Shown here: one piece after another, positions 22,411 to 32,824 of the stretch
Position numbering within the stretch: the first letter of the stretch is position 1
How the letters are laid out: each line of letters begins with the position of its first letter
DNA from: Talinum fruticosum
Lineage: Eukaryota > Streptophyta > Magnoliopsida > Caryophyllales > Talinaceae
Assembly: GCA_021018815.1 (NCBI GenBank)
Contig: JAITYX010000005.1
Location: 10,648,001-10,712,000, forward strand
Length of the DNA: 64,000 nucleotides
Reading direction: 5' to 3'
Notes under the pieces: generated by a model
What the model was told of the DNA's origin: nothing
Seen by the model: the letters and a program-made list of their open reading frames with translations, nothing else
Database searches by the model: none
Made by a program: the position numbers and the translations under genes

Positions 22411-24254
22411 TTACGAGTGACTGCAAAAGCAGAGAAAATCTAACCCTTCTCACTTCCTCTAACGAACCCGAGTAACATTCCTTCTTGTGGTCCTTTTACG
22501 AGGAAGAAGGTGCTTCGGAACCCAGATTTGAATGACTTTGGGTTTAGTCGATTCCGAGTCTTCTTCTTTTCGGAAGGCGAGTGCTGTGTCTCTTTCCTTT
22601 TAAAAACCTTTCCTTTTGAAACGAGGAGAAAATGGTTTCTTTTTGTAGATAGGTGCAGGTTTAGTCCTCCTTTCATTTTTATGAATGGGACCATGCTCGG
22701 CCTTCTTGAACTTAACGATTACGGAATCCTTTTTGAACAATTACGAGTAAGAATTAGATTCTTCCTCTTTGTTGAAACCAAGACCTTCTTTTCGAAATGA
22801 GACACATTGTGATCCTAAGAGCATATCAAGGTTCTTACGTCCTTGAGAAAACTTCAAAACCAGATCTTGAGACTCAATGAGCTTCGTTTCGAGTTGCTCA
22901 TTTTCTTTTACGAGTAACTCGGACTAAGTCTCATTAGTATGAGCACTTGTCTTGAGTTCTCCGAGTGTCGATCTCGGTTTTCCAATTCATTTTTAGAAAG
23001 GTGCTCTCGAAGTGATTGACTCAAGTTGTTCCTTGAAATGAGAAGAATCGGAATTGGACTTTTCTTCCAAAGTAAAGATGTATTTAGCTAAATCAACTTT
23101 GGAGAATTTGAGGAAATAGTTTATTACCTCTTGAGGATCGGTTTCCTCATTGTGCGAGTACGTATGCGAGTCGACTCCTTTTCGGTTTACGAGTCGATGG
23201 CTGCCATCGGACACTTTGAGTCATCCGAGTCTTCGTCCTCTTGAGATGAATCCTCATCACTCCACGTTGCCATCATGGCCTTTTTCTTCTTCCTGTCCCT
23301 TCTTCGTTTTGGACGAGTCCTTGACTATGTGGTCTTTGCTTGCCACATTCAAAACATCCAGAATTTTTAGACAAGGATAACTTTGTGGGTGAAGAAAACT
23401 TACCTTTTACTGTCTCTCTTGTCCTTTTTGTAGAATTCTTCTTTTGGCCTTTTATCCCATCTTTTGTGCTTCATCATTCTCTTGAAGCCTCTTGCAATGA
23501 GTGCCATGGGATCATCTTCGAGTCGAAGGAGCTTGGACTTGCTTCTTTGGATTACGAGGCTTTAAGAGCGATGTTCTTTTTGGAAGTACCCTCGGCATCT
23601 TCTTCTTCCGAGATGTATCTCATGGGTCGAAGCTTTCCTATGAGCTCGTCCGGCTTCAAGATTGAGAGGTTACGAGCCTCTTCTATGGCGGTTACCTTCG
23701 GACCCCATCGTTTCTTGGGTAGGCTTCGAGAATTTTCCGGCACATTTCTTCATGGGAGATTTTCTTTCCCAAAGATTTGAGATTGTTGGTGATCTCGGTG
23801 AAGCGTATGAACATCGAGTAATGTTCTCTTACGGCTCCATTTTAAAGAGCTCATATTTGTGAAGATCTTGGCTGATCTTCGCTTGTCTCACCTAACTTGT
23901 ACCTTCGTAGGTGTTGACCGAGTGTCCCACACTTCTTTAGCGAGTCACGAGGCGGAGACTCGATTATATTCTTACGAGCTTATGGCGCACATGAGGATGT
24001 TCATGGCTTTGAAGTTCTTTCGAACTTCTCGCCTGCTGGCGTGAACTCGGCCTTTGTCTTTGGAAGAATTACGAATTCATCTGTCTTCGTTGGGATGTAG
24101 TTCCCTTGTTGTATGATTTCCCATACTTCTTCGTCGTGATCCATAAGGAAACATTCCATCGGCTTCTTCCAGGTGACCGAAATTTGAACCTTTGAATTTT
24201 GGTGGCACTGTTGGAAGATCTACCTTCGTCGAACTCTCCGGTGTTACGAGCCAT
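22411..24254 (-). pseudogene. SIR-B gag with zinc knuckle
   Basis: Starts at the ATG 24254 (MARNTGEFDEGRSSN) and shifts frame after about 16 codons. The gag domain is readable in pieces: SRSLPKKRWGPKVTAIEEAR, ELIGKLRPMRYISEEEDAE and KKNIALKAS at 23743-23552. The zinc knuckle starts CFECGK near 23360 and is interrupted by a one-base shift. A Glu/Ser-rich segment and KVDLAKYIFTLEEKS (about 23100) precede a basic linker that joins the protease. It has the same architecture as SIR-A and SIR-D gag. It encodes the RNA-binding particle protein and is broken as written. Confidence 0.85.
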
Positions 24255-24295
24255 CGATCTTTAAACCTTTGGACTGTTAGATCCTTTACGAAAGG

Positions 24296-24312
24296 CTAGG
24301 CTCGATACCAAT
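24296..24312 (-). promoter_or_regulatory. Primer-binding site of SIR-B
   Basis: Complement of ATTGGTATCGAGCCTAG, adjacent to the 5' LTR. It has the same one-base-short initiator-Met tRNA match as SIR-A. Confidence 0.8.
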
Positions 24313-25847
24313 TGAAGGTTTGCTCGGGGAGAGTCCGAGTCACCCTAGAGGGGGTGAATAGGGTGATGAAAAATTCTTTGTGAAAGCACACACTCTTTTG
24401 ACGAGAGAAGAATCAAAGACAGATTACGAGTCTAAGCAAGGGGTTATAAAAAATTGGACTCGAGAATGTAATGAATCGGAGTAAACACGTTCGAGCGGTC
24501 TTTGTCCGAGTCTAGAATGAACTCGGAAATAGAACACGAGAGAATTTACGTGGAAACCCTCCTGGGGCGAGAAAACCACGGCCCGTGTCGATCCGGACAC
24601 GAAGTCAAATCCACTATTTTGAGTCCACAAAATACCGTGAACTTGACGAGAACCCGAGTTGCTCCCTTGGACAACTCTATACAAGTTTTCCTAGACTCGA
24701 AGTTCCCTTATCGATCTAGTACTTCCTAGCTGAGATAACCCTTACAGCTAGGGACAACTAAGCTGAGTTAACCCTTACGGCTTAGTCGAGGGACCTTACA
24801 AAGAATGTAAGAAGTGTTTGTAGCGAGTACAAGACCTTACAACTCGAAAGTAATGAATTACGAGTGGGAGTTGTAAGTTGAAGATTGAAAGTAAATACTA
24901 ATAACTTTGTTCAAGTTGGAGTATTGACGGTATATTCCGCTATCTTCAAGTCTTGTGAAGTGGCTTCTATTTATAGATAACCAGGCGAGTAGCCGTTATC
25001 TTCATCTGCTGACCGAGAGTCCTCTGTGACCGTTGATAAGGGCTTTACGAGTCACTCGGAAAGTATCCGTTGAAAATATGGTCGTTGGACAACGGTTTAA
25101 CTCTCTTGGAAGTCCCAAAACCATCGGTTGTGTCTTGAAAAGTGTGGTGAAAACCATCGTTAAGCTTGACCTTCGAGTTTTCGGATATGGAAGCGGACGG
25201 CTTCGACACAATCTTACGGGACTAGAGCGAGGGATGGTGAAAAGCTATATCTGCTTGGTGATTTGATGTTACGAAGCCAGGCTACTTTTGTAATTTGAAA
25301 AGATATCCTCGATTGAATAACCTACAAAAGTAAAACACCTTCGGTTCTCAAAGTATAAAATACTTTGGTCCAAGGTTAGACACGAGATAATAAAAATAAT
25401 CATGATAATTAACAAACAGATTATCCGAGTCGGAAAAGAAATGGAACTTTCCGAGTCTAATATCCATGATACTCGGAATTCCATAAGACTTAGTCTTAAG
25501 CAAGGAATCAAGTTCTATCAACAAATATCGAGTGGGAAACACTTGATGTAGACTAAGCACGAAAAGAACTATGAATGCTGACTTTGCAAACAATAGAGTA
25601 AATAATCATAAGTCGGATTACGAGAGAGAGTGGACTCGGAATAAAGAACAAGTTTTACGAGTCGCTAGCTGAAAGCGATTAAAGAGATAAGTGAAGGCCG
25701 AATCGCATAGAAAAGATACTATTTCACTCAAGTAAGTTTCTAAGACACGAGAGAATGCCTTGGAATCAAAACACTATATGAATGACATCGTTATACCCGA
25801 TTCTTTTGCATGACTCGAAATATATATAGCGAGTGTACGAGTCTTCA
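24313..25847 (-). repeat. SIR-B 5' LTR
   Basis: 1535 bp, nearly identical to 15071-16605. TATA box on the minus strand at 24968-24975. It differs from the other copy mainly by single-base indels such as CGG versus CGAG. Confidence 0.92.
24968..24975 (-). promoter_or_regulatory. TATA box of SIR-B LTR promoter
   Basis: TATAAATA on the minus strand in the conserved block upstream of AGAAGCCACTTC. Confidence 0.75.
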
Positions 25848-26831
25848 TGCGCCTAATCTTGGACCAAAGTATTTTATACATTGAGTACCAAAGTGGTTAA
25901 CTTTTGTAGGTTATCTAAACGAGGTTATCTCATTTTTAAATTACAAAAGTAATGACTTCAAGTCTGTCAATCACCAGCAGACAAGGCTTTTCTACTTCGA
26001 ACAAGGCTCGGAAGCCGTGTTAGGGTTGTCTGTTTCCAAAATTGGAAAACTTCAATGCTAAGCTCAACGGTGGTTTCCACCTAACTTTTCGAGACATCAC
26101 CAACTAACTAGAGCAACTTTAGGAGCCAAGAGCCATTGCATAACGTTCACATCTCAACGGATCTTTTCGAGTGCCTAAGAAGAACCGTTACAACGGTCAA
26201 GAAAGATTTTAGTGCGAAATCGAGTCACAACGGCTAATCTGCTTGGTCATCTATAAATAAAAGCCACATCACAAGACTTGAAGATTGTTGGAATTATTGT
26301 TGAAACACATCACTTAAGCAAAAGTCATTGTTTTCATATTCAATCTTCTATTTACAACTCCCGACTTGTAATTCATACTTTACGAGTTGTAAAGTCTTGT
26401 AATCGATTACATACTCTTCTTACTTTATGAGTAAGGTCTCTTGACCGAGTTGTACGGGTTAACTCAACTCGGTTGTCTCTAGTCTGTAAAGGTTACCTCG
26501 GTTAAGAAGTATAAATCAAATAAAGAAATTTACGAGTCTAGGAAAACTCGTAAAGAATTATCTAAGGGAGCAATTCGGTTGAGTCGATCCGTTGTATTTT
26601 GTGGATTCAAAATAGTGGATTTTACTTGGTGCTTGGATTAGCATTGTCCATGGTTTTCTACCCTGGAGGGTTTCTACGTATCTATGAGTTGATGCTTTTC
26701 CGAGTCCAATCTAGACTCGGACTATCTTGTTTATTCTTTTCAAGATTAAATCTTCTAAGTTTGATAAAATTTCCTCATCACCCTATTCAACCCCTCTAGG
26801 GTGACTAAGACTCTCCAAAAGCAAACATTCA
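25848..26831 (+). repeat. SIR-A 3' LTR, piece 3
   Basis: Resumes at TGCGCCTAATCTTGG and runs 984 bp to GCAAACATTCA, matching the last part of the 5' LTR including the TATA region and the CCTCTAGGGTGACTAAG block. It is followed by the TTCCA TSD. Confidence 0.92.
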
Positions 26832-26836
26832 TTCCA
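26832..26836. repeat. Right target-site duplication of SIR-A (TTCCA)
   Basis: Matches 4349-4353. LINE sequence (12 bp) follows up to the next insertion. Confidence 0.93.
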
Positions 26837-26848
26837 TGTTTTTTTGAA

Positions 26849-28280
26849 TGAAGACTCGGGTTTGACTCTCTATCTCTCTATGGTTTTGATTTCAACACAT
26901 TCTCAAACTTTAAGAAGCTTATCTTTAAGTTCATTCTTGTATGACCTACTCGGAATGCATTTCTTAAGGAACCACACACAACATTGGGTTTCAAACCCAC
27001 TCGGATACAACCGAAACAGATTGTCACGAGTAAATAATTTCATGAGTATATCTTATTCTAAGCACTCGACTTTATGAGTTAACCGAAAATGAATTACTAC
27101 ATTAATTCTTATTTCTAAGTCGAGTTTTATTAAAAGAAATCATTTACCTGATCTTTTTGATGCATGGTGTCTATATAATCTTTATCTCTCAATCATCTAA
27201 GGATAGACACTACATGGAATTTGAACCTATTGAGTATTAGACTCAGAAAATTCCATTCTCTTAGGTTCGGGATAATTGAGTGCTTAATTATTATGAATTA
27301 ATTATTATCCTTGCCTAATCTTGGACCAAAGTATTTTTATACTTTGAGTACCACTTTGATTTGCTTTGGTAGGGTGATTAAAGTATTTTAATCTTGATTT
27401 GAAAAGCAAAAGCAATCGGCTTCTAACCATTAAACACCGATAGACGGAAAAGCACTCTTTTAGGACAAGGCTTAGTCACCATATCGGGGTTATTTGTTAC
27501 CAAATCTGGTAAACATCATCTTTGAGTCTAACGGCTGTTTCCACCCTAGAATTCAGTCACAACCAGTGGGATGGACTACTTTTTGAGCCAAGGACCTAAG
27601 CACAATGTTCACATTTGCAATGACTCCTTTTACGAGTGACTCGGACTATCCGTTACAACGGCTAGTGAAGCTTCCAAGTTCAGAATCAATCACAATGGCT
27701 ACTCTACCTTGTTATGTATAAATAGAAGCCTTCCTACATGACTTGAAGATTGTTGGAACCGAACAAAATATACTCTCTCTCAATCTTCTAGCTTTTCAAT
27801 TTTGTACTTAAGTTTATACTTTCGAGTTGTAAAGAGAAAAGTCTTGTAATCGCTCTTACTTATTTTCAATTCTCTAAAAGTCCCTTGACCGAGCTGTAAG
27901 GGTTAACTCAGCTCAGCTGTCCCTAACTTGTAAGGGTTATCTCTGTTAGGAAGTACTAGAACGAGAGAAGGGAACTTCGTGTCTAGGAAAAACTTGTAAT
28001 TGAATTGTTGAAGGGAGGAATTCTATAAGAGTCGAGTCCTTGTATTTTGTGGATTCAAAATAGTGGATTTGACTTAGTGTCCGGATTGACACTTGTCTAT
28101 GGTTTTCTGCCTTAGGAGGGTTTCCACGTATATTATGAGTTATGTACTTCGAGTTCAATCTAGACTCGGAATAGTTTTTTAAGTCTTTTATCTATAGAAA
28201 ACTTTGTAATTTCGCACAATTTCCTTCACACCCTATTTACCCCCTCTAGGGTAATTCGGACTCTAAAGAGAAAACCTTCA
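26849..28280 (+). mobile_element. SIR-C: solo LTR of a diverged Sirevirus subfamily
   Basis: 1432 bp starting TGAAGACTCGGGT and ending AAAACCTTCA, flanked by TTGAA at 26844-26848 and 28281-28285. It shares the block order of the other Sirevirus LTRs (TATAAATAGAAGCC at 27717, AAGTACTAGA, CCCTCTAGGGTAA) but is more divergent. No internal region, so it is a recombination product. It inserted in the LINE RT 12 bp from the SIR-A insertion. Confidence 0.92.
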
Positions 28281-29720
28281 TTGAAGACAAAGCTCTCATA
28301 CCCAACAGGCCTTGGGCTCTTCTCATTTCCAATGTTGAACATAACAATTTTGATCTCGAGTGTCCGAGAATGACCTTCGCATATCCTCCCTTTGTTGAGT
28401 ACTTAGATAAGGCCCCTACAAGATGACTTCAAAATTGGCTTGCATCCTTGTATTTCAGTACCTAGGGAGTTCTCAAAATGCTAAACAATAATGTCCCCAA
28501 TTTCCTTTCGAGTCACGAGACTATATCACCATTCCCATTCTTCATGGCTTTCACAGTCATGGTGTAAGCCTTCTTAGTTAGACTTGCATAAAAATATGCA
28601 TTGTTTTGATCTCCTTTCTGAATCCATGTTTCATTTGCCTTCTCTTTTAAGTAAGCTTGTTCAGCTTTAGCGAAAAGGTTATGATTCTTGATAGCTTGCT
28701 TTTTAGTTTCATAAAGATATTTGTTGAGTAGATCTCCATGAATGCCCACTTTTCTTTATGTAGGTCCTGAAGTGTTGTAGTAGCTTTATGCTAAACGTTG
28801 TTGAATTTGTCCTTGTTTAAGGCTTTAAGAGGCTTCTTAAGGCTCTTGAGTTTATTCACCAGATTGAACATTGGTGATCCAGTTATTGGTTTTCCCAAAA
28901 CTCGGCACAATATCCTAAAAGTTGGGGCTAAGGGTCCACATGTTAAATAATTTAAAATATGACCCTTTTTATATGTAATCCTGCCTTAGTTGTACTAAAA
29001 GAGGGGTGTGATCTAAAACTCCTTCAGGTAAAAAGAATCATATAGTCCACTGAATGGAACTTGAGTATGCCTACACCATTAACCAACACTTTGTCTATTT
29101 TGGAAAATACCCTGGTTGGTCCTTATTTGTTGCTCCAAGTAAATTTTGCCCATGTGTATCTCATTTCTTGCAATGCACTGAATGTTATGCAATCAGAAAA
29201 ATCACCGATATACTAGGCTTGCACTATATCTCCACCTATTCTTTCATATGTGTGCAGTAAGCAATTGAAATCCCCTCCTAATATCCATGGTTTGTCCATT
29301 CTTCTACTTATAGATAGTATGTCAGCCTATAAATTATTCCTCGCATTTTTATTATTTAAACCGTATATCATTGTAGTTTTCACATGAATGTATTGTTCTT
29401 GGATAACAATAACATCCAATGGAGTCATCACTTGATCAACCCAGATTCTCGCTTTTAGCCCTAGTAGTGGCATTTGAGATCACCGACCATCTTGCTCCGA
29501 TAGTTTGCCTAATTTGTTCCTCCTTTTCGAGGCTAGTTTTTGTTTCTAAAATTCCCATCAACCAACATTTATTTATCTACAAAAATTACCTTATTGCAGC
29601 AGATCCGTAATGTTCAAAAACCCAACTTTATCCATGATCCTTAGCTAAGGATCCAACATTATTTTGCATAGACAATGTGTTTAACCCAATACCTTTAGAT
29701 GAATGGCAATGATTACATGT
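28281..29720 (-). pseudogene. LINE endonuclease and RT N-terminal half
   Basis: Minus strand. Endonuclease-type (exo/endo/phosphatase) region at 29720-28950, with a LNTLSMQNN start, ETKTSLEKEEQ, and the catalytic-loop motif WILGGDFNCLL near 29300-29270 followed by ERIGG. A linker from 28749 contains AEQAYLKEKANETWIQKGDQN and AYFYASL, the conserved spacer of plant L1 elements. FNIGNEKSP then leads into the RT, which continues at 26848 and then 4353. The endonuclease nicks the target and RT primes from the nick. Several stops and shifts; not functional. Confidence 0.85.
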
Positions 29721-30852
29721 TCTTCTTGATTCTCCACATCTAGTTGTCCTTGTTCTTTAACTTGTAATATAAGGTCGGGCTCTACTTGTAAGACCTCCTT
29801 GTTGGGTTCCGTCCTCCTCCATATTTTTTGTTCCCCTTCCTAGAGTCTTCTGTTTCATTACCAAACATGTTACACTCATCACATTTGATTGGAGTCCATT
29901 CATACTCAACATCTTGAATGATCAATTTGACGCATTCATCCATAAAGGTTATCTTCACAAGGAATTCTCGGTTGATCTCCATTTCAATTAGCAATCGTGC
30001 ATATTATGTTCTCGATTTGTCTTGTGTGGTTTTATCCACAGCTAGAAGCTTTCCCACCAAGATGCCTATCTTACTTAGACTTTCCTTGCTCTAGAATTTC
30101 AAGTTAAGATCAGAAAGCATAACCCATTCCGGAATCTTAGCTATAGCCTATTTATCGATAGGTTGCCCGAATTCTCATTACCTAATCACAAATGGCTTCT
30201 TATCAAAGTATATGAACTTTTGTTTCAAAGCATCATCACATTCCCATATTGAGTGGAATATAGCAATGAAAACCCTTTTGCAATGATTTTTATCAAAATC
30301 CTTGTTCCCCTAAATTCCATCAGAAAACCTTCCATCACTTTTAATGGAGGGTTTGCCCCCAAATCAAAACATATTATTAATGATTTCCAATACTCAACTT
30401 CATATTGGATATCCTATTTTTCAGTACATTGTATTTTCATTCCATTATGACTCAATGGTTTCACAAAATCTAGCGAGAAAGCTAGATTTGGTATACTTTC
30501 GATGGTATTGATTATACCTTCATTCACGTGAGCTTCCTCTGTTTTCTTTTCCCATGAGTTTGATTGTCGCCTCTTTCTTATTGCATCAATCCAAATTGCA
30601 AAGCTCAGTCTCATCGATTCCGCAGCTTGTTCATGATTTTCGGATCCTTGGTGAACCAATGGAACAATATTCGTGTTTTGGGGTCATCGGAGAAGTTGTT
30701 TCATTAATATTGGAAGATTTTGTGCTCGATGACTGGTTATTCGTGCCTACAGGTGTTGAATTTCCTTTATTAGTAGAATTTGTAGTAGGTTTCGCTTTAG
30801 TTGTCAAGTTTCTGGTCTTCTTCTCCATGTTTGTAAGGGAGACCTCTCTCAA
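29721..30852 (-). pseudogene. LINE ORF1 region: DUF4283-type RNA-binding domain and zinc knuckle
   Basis: Starts at about 30852 (MREVSLTNMEKK) with a Ser/Thr/Asn-rich N-terminus. A DUF4283-like region follows at about 30400-30150, with MEGFLMEFRGT-type spacing and FDKKPF in shifted frames. The segment at 29994-29782 has LLIEMEINREFLVKITF and a zinc knuckle CDECNMFGNETEDS, in which the His and last Cys of CCHC are replaced by Asn and Ser. In plant L1 elements this protein binds the RNA. Degraded. Confidence 0.75.
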
Positions 30853-30898
30853 ACTTCTCTCTAACCCATTTCGGATACCATGTAAAGAAAGTGCATAT

Positions 30899-30955
30899 AT
30901 TATTATTATTATTATTATTCATTGTTTTCATAATTATTATTATTGTTGAGATTAT
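30899..30955. repeat. (ATT)n-rich stretch beside LINE 5' end
   Basis: Seven ATT units, then ATTATTATTGTTG. It corresponds to the end of the microsatellite at 32508-32620, followed in both places by GATTATTGTATA and AAAAGATATACAAATATTTTTATGAA. Confidence 0.8.
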
Positions 30956-30995
30956 TGTATATCCGTATGAAAAGATATACAAATATTTTTATGAA

Positions 30996-31076
30996 GAGAT
31001 ATTAACATTTACCTCCCTCGAGATATTTGGAAATCATTTATAAACCCTCCAGGTATTGGTATTTATTTTTACCCAC
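30996..31076 (+). repeat. Left 81-bp terminal inverted repeat of the MULE
   Basis: Inverted copy at 32074-32154. Key words: CCTCCCTCGAGATATTTG, AAACCCTCCAGGTATTGG, TTTTTACCCA. Confidence 0.92.
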
Positions 31077-31641
31077 CCTCACCGTAGTAGTTAATATTTG
31101 AGGTATACATTAACCATTGTTCTTAATAATAGAAAACATACAAATACGGTGAGTGTGCTTGATGTGGCATAAGAAATGAGGTAAAGTGGCAGAATTGTCC
31201 TCTTTGCAGTAAAGAAAAGGCTTCTTTTTCCAAGAAAAAAAAATAGGTTTCTTTCTTTCTTGGCCTATTCGATCTGTGAAGGGAGGCTCCATTGACGAGC
31301 CCTCATTTGAATGCTCGGATCCGTTCGCGTTTAAGAAAGATAAGGCACCCTTCCCCAAAAAAACTTAGGTTTTCCTCTTTCCTTTCGCAATTTGAAGGGA
31401 GCTTCCATTGAAATCCAAGTCGGGGTTCGCAGTTTTCTACGGATGAATAATCTCAAGCTAAATTGACATTTATGGTCCAATGGAAGATCTCTTTCTAGAT
31501 TAGCCTCAAGGGACTTTAGGGTGAGGAGAATGAGACGAAAGATGAAGAAGAAAGTTGGAGGTATCATTCATCACTTTTCAGCTCTTTTTATGGGTTCAAC
31601 TTCTCGAATTCCGCCCTTCTTGCTTGTTGCTTGTACCATAG
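31077..31641. other. MULE left internal region, no gene recognised
   Basis: Contains short minus-strand open frames with no family likeness and purine/pyrimidine-rich blocks. It may be 5' non-coding sequence captured along with the PPR fragment. Confidence 0.4.
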
Positions 31642-31884
31642 TCATCATACCCATCATTCATATACACGAGATGTGAAATCCCAATTTCCGAAAGAAATCG
31701 GGAGATCCGAAATAGGTATGATTTCACCAAGCTTGAGGATGCCCTCCACCTGTTTGACGAAATGACCTATAAGAAACCCCTCCCTTCGATCATCGATTTC
31801 AATCGTTTGATCTCCCCCATTGTCAAGATGAAGCATTATAACATCGCCATCTCTCTCTTTTTCTCCAAGCCTAAACCCGGATGA
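31642..31884 (+). pseudogene. Captured pentatricopeptide-repeat (PPR) protein fragment
   Basis: One open frame of about 80 codons, ending at a stop at 31882-31884. It includes ERNREIRNRYDFTKLEDALH, then LFDEMTYKK, then PLPSIIDFNRLISPIVKMKH and YNIAISLF. This is the typical start of the repeat region of P-type, Rf-like plant PPR proteins, which bind organelle RNA. The fragment stops after about one and a half repeats with SKPKPG, so it cannot work as a PPR protein. It lies wholly inside the MULE TIRs, so it was captured from a host gene that is not in this window. Upstream sequence (31550-31641) may include part of the parent's leader. Confidence 0.85.
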
Positions 31885-32073
31885 AGTTCTTCATTTCGGG
31901 GAAGGTGAGATCGAGAAGGAGCATTTGATGTTTTCTCTTTTAAGGCGTCAATAACTAATGGGGGTAGCATAGTCATTTTATTTTAAAAATTAGGGACAAA
32001 CTTGTCCTTTTACATTTCCGATTAGCCTCTCACCCTTTTTTTATCTTAAATATTTTTTATCTCTAAACCCAAA

Positions 32074-32154
32074 GTGGGTAAAAATAAATACCAATACCTG
32101 GAGGGTTTATAAATGATTTTCAAATATCTCGAGGGAGGTAAATGTTAATATCTC
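32074..32154 (-). repeat. Right 81-bp terminal inverted repeat of the MULE
   Basis: Reverse complement of 30996-31076, ending GTTAATATCTC. Confidence 0.92.
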
Positions 32155-32457
32155 TTTCTATAAAATAGAGTATTACTTTCATGATATATAAATTGTTGTG
32201 TAAAACGATTAATGATACCATGTAACTAAAGCGCACATATTACTTTACTCAAAAATATTCAAAACCTTTGCATAAAAATGACACATGATTACTCATAAAA
32301 TATATGAATTTCTAACCGAATAAAAATTAAATTGACTGGCAATATGTGTGTATGTGTATGTGTTCAGTATACAGTGTGTGCACAAAAACACACACATATT
32401 CAAATATTCATTATTCATCAAATATTCGTTATTGTGAAATATATAATAAATAATATA

Positions 32458-32502
32458 TTGTTGTTGTTGTTTTTGTTGTTCTTGTTCTTGTTTTTGTTGT
32501 TG

Positions 32503-32584
<82 letters not shown>
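32458..32584. repeat. (TTG)n(TTA)n microsatellite
   Basis: TTG and TTTTG units to 32507, then about 25 TTA units. Poly-Leu and poly-Asn frames over it are not genes. Same structure as 2222-2350. Confidence 0.92.
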
Positions 32585-32824
32585 CCATCGTTGCTATAGT
32601 TATTATTATTGTTGCGATTATTGTATAATCATATAAAAAGATATACAAATATTTTTATGAAACGGGCTGCTACTATTATAATATCCAGATTGTTACATGA
32701 AAAGATTTTTGATAGCATGTAACTAAAGTGCATACATTACTTTACTCAAAAATATGCAAAACCTTTACATACAAACAAAACATGATTACTCGGAAAATAT
32801 ATGAATTTTTAATCGAATAAAAAT

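Larger units (their letters stand above)
15071..25847 (-). mobile_element. SIR-B: complete Sirevirus-type copia element nested in the SIR-A 3' LTR
   Basis: Minus-strand element of 10,777 bp with two LTRs of exactly 1535 bp (5' LTR 25847-24313, 3' LTR 16605-15071), PBS, gag, pol, envelope-like ORF and PPT. The LTRs are nearly identical and the RT active site YVDD is intact, so it is the youngest large element here. This agrees with its being innermost in the nest. The SIR-A LTR resumes on both sides (ATTATTATCTGCA left, TGCGCCTAATC right). The TSD is not clean, perhaps TGC plus one base. Coding frames still contain many short indels. Confidence 0.93.
4354..26831 (+). mobile_element. SIR-A: Sirevirus-type Ty1/copia element, containing nested insertions
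   Basis: Plus-strand element of about 10.24 kb once the two insertions in its 3' LTR are subtracted. Layout: 5' LTR 4354-5838, PBS 5839, gag, zinc knuckle, protease, integrase, RT, RNase H, envelope-like ORF 11027-12637, PPT 13096-13108, and a 3' LTR in three pieces (13109-13302, 14763-15070, 25848-26831). The pieces total 1486 bp versus 1485 bp for the 5' LTR. Ends are TGAAGACTC...ATTCA and the TSD is TTCCA. Sirevirus assignment rests on the gag domain with RQAKISQYLHKYELFKM-type and VTAIEEARNL motifs and on the ORF between pol and PPT. Coding regions are heavily degraded. Confidence 0.92.
2351..30870 (-). mobile_element. LINE (L1-type non-LTR retrotransposon), split by nested insertions
   Basis: The LINE reads on the minus strand. 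Its own sequence is 30870-28281, then 26848-26837, then 4353-2351, about 4.6 kb in total. Order: DUF4283-type RNA-binding region with a degenerate zinc knuckle, endonuclease with a WILGGDFN motif, RT, and the zf-RVT C-terminal domain. The frame joins across the insertions: YESFVFKKTW ends at the left junction and NITGLDVCKVMGDFF continues at 4353. SIR-A and the SIR-C solo LTR inserted into it with clean 5-bp TSDs. All domains contain stops or frameshifts and the RT active site is mutated, so it is inactive. The exact 5' end and the LINE's own TSD are not resolved. Confidence 0.9.
30996..32154 (+). mobile_element. Pack-MULE: non-autonomous Mutator-like element carrying a PPR fragment
   Basis: 1159 bp with terminal inverted repeats of 81 bp: 30996-31076 (starting GAGATATTAACATTTACC) and 32074-32154 as its reverse complement, with about one mismatch. 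Flanks TTTTATGAA (left) and TTTCTATAAA (right) resemble a decayed TSD of about 9 bp, the Mutator-like size. There is no transposase inside. A host gene fragment is carried (next entry). The near-identical TIRs indicate recent activity. Confidence 0.82.

Noticed and set aside
31110..31567. Minus-strand frames in the MULE as a second captured gene
   Set aside because: No recognisable domain or conserved motif; insufficient support.
32332..32648. Poly-Leu (plus) and poly-Asn (minus) open frames
   Set aside because: Translations of the (TTG)n(TTA)n repeat.
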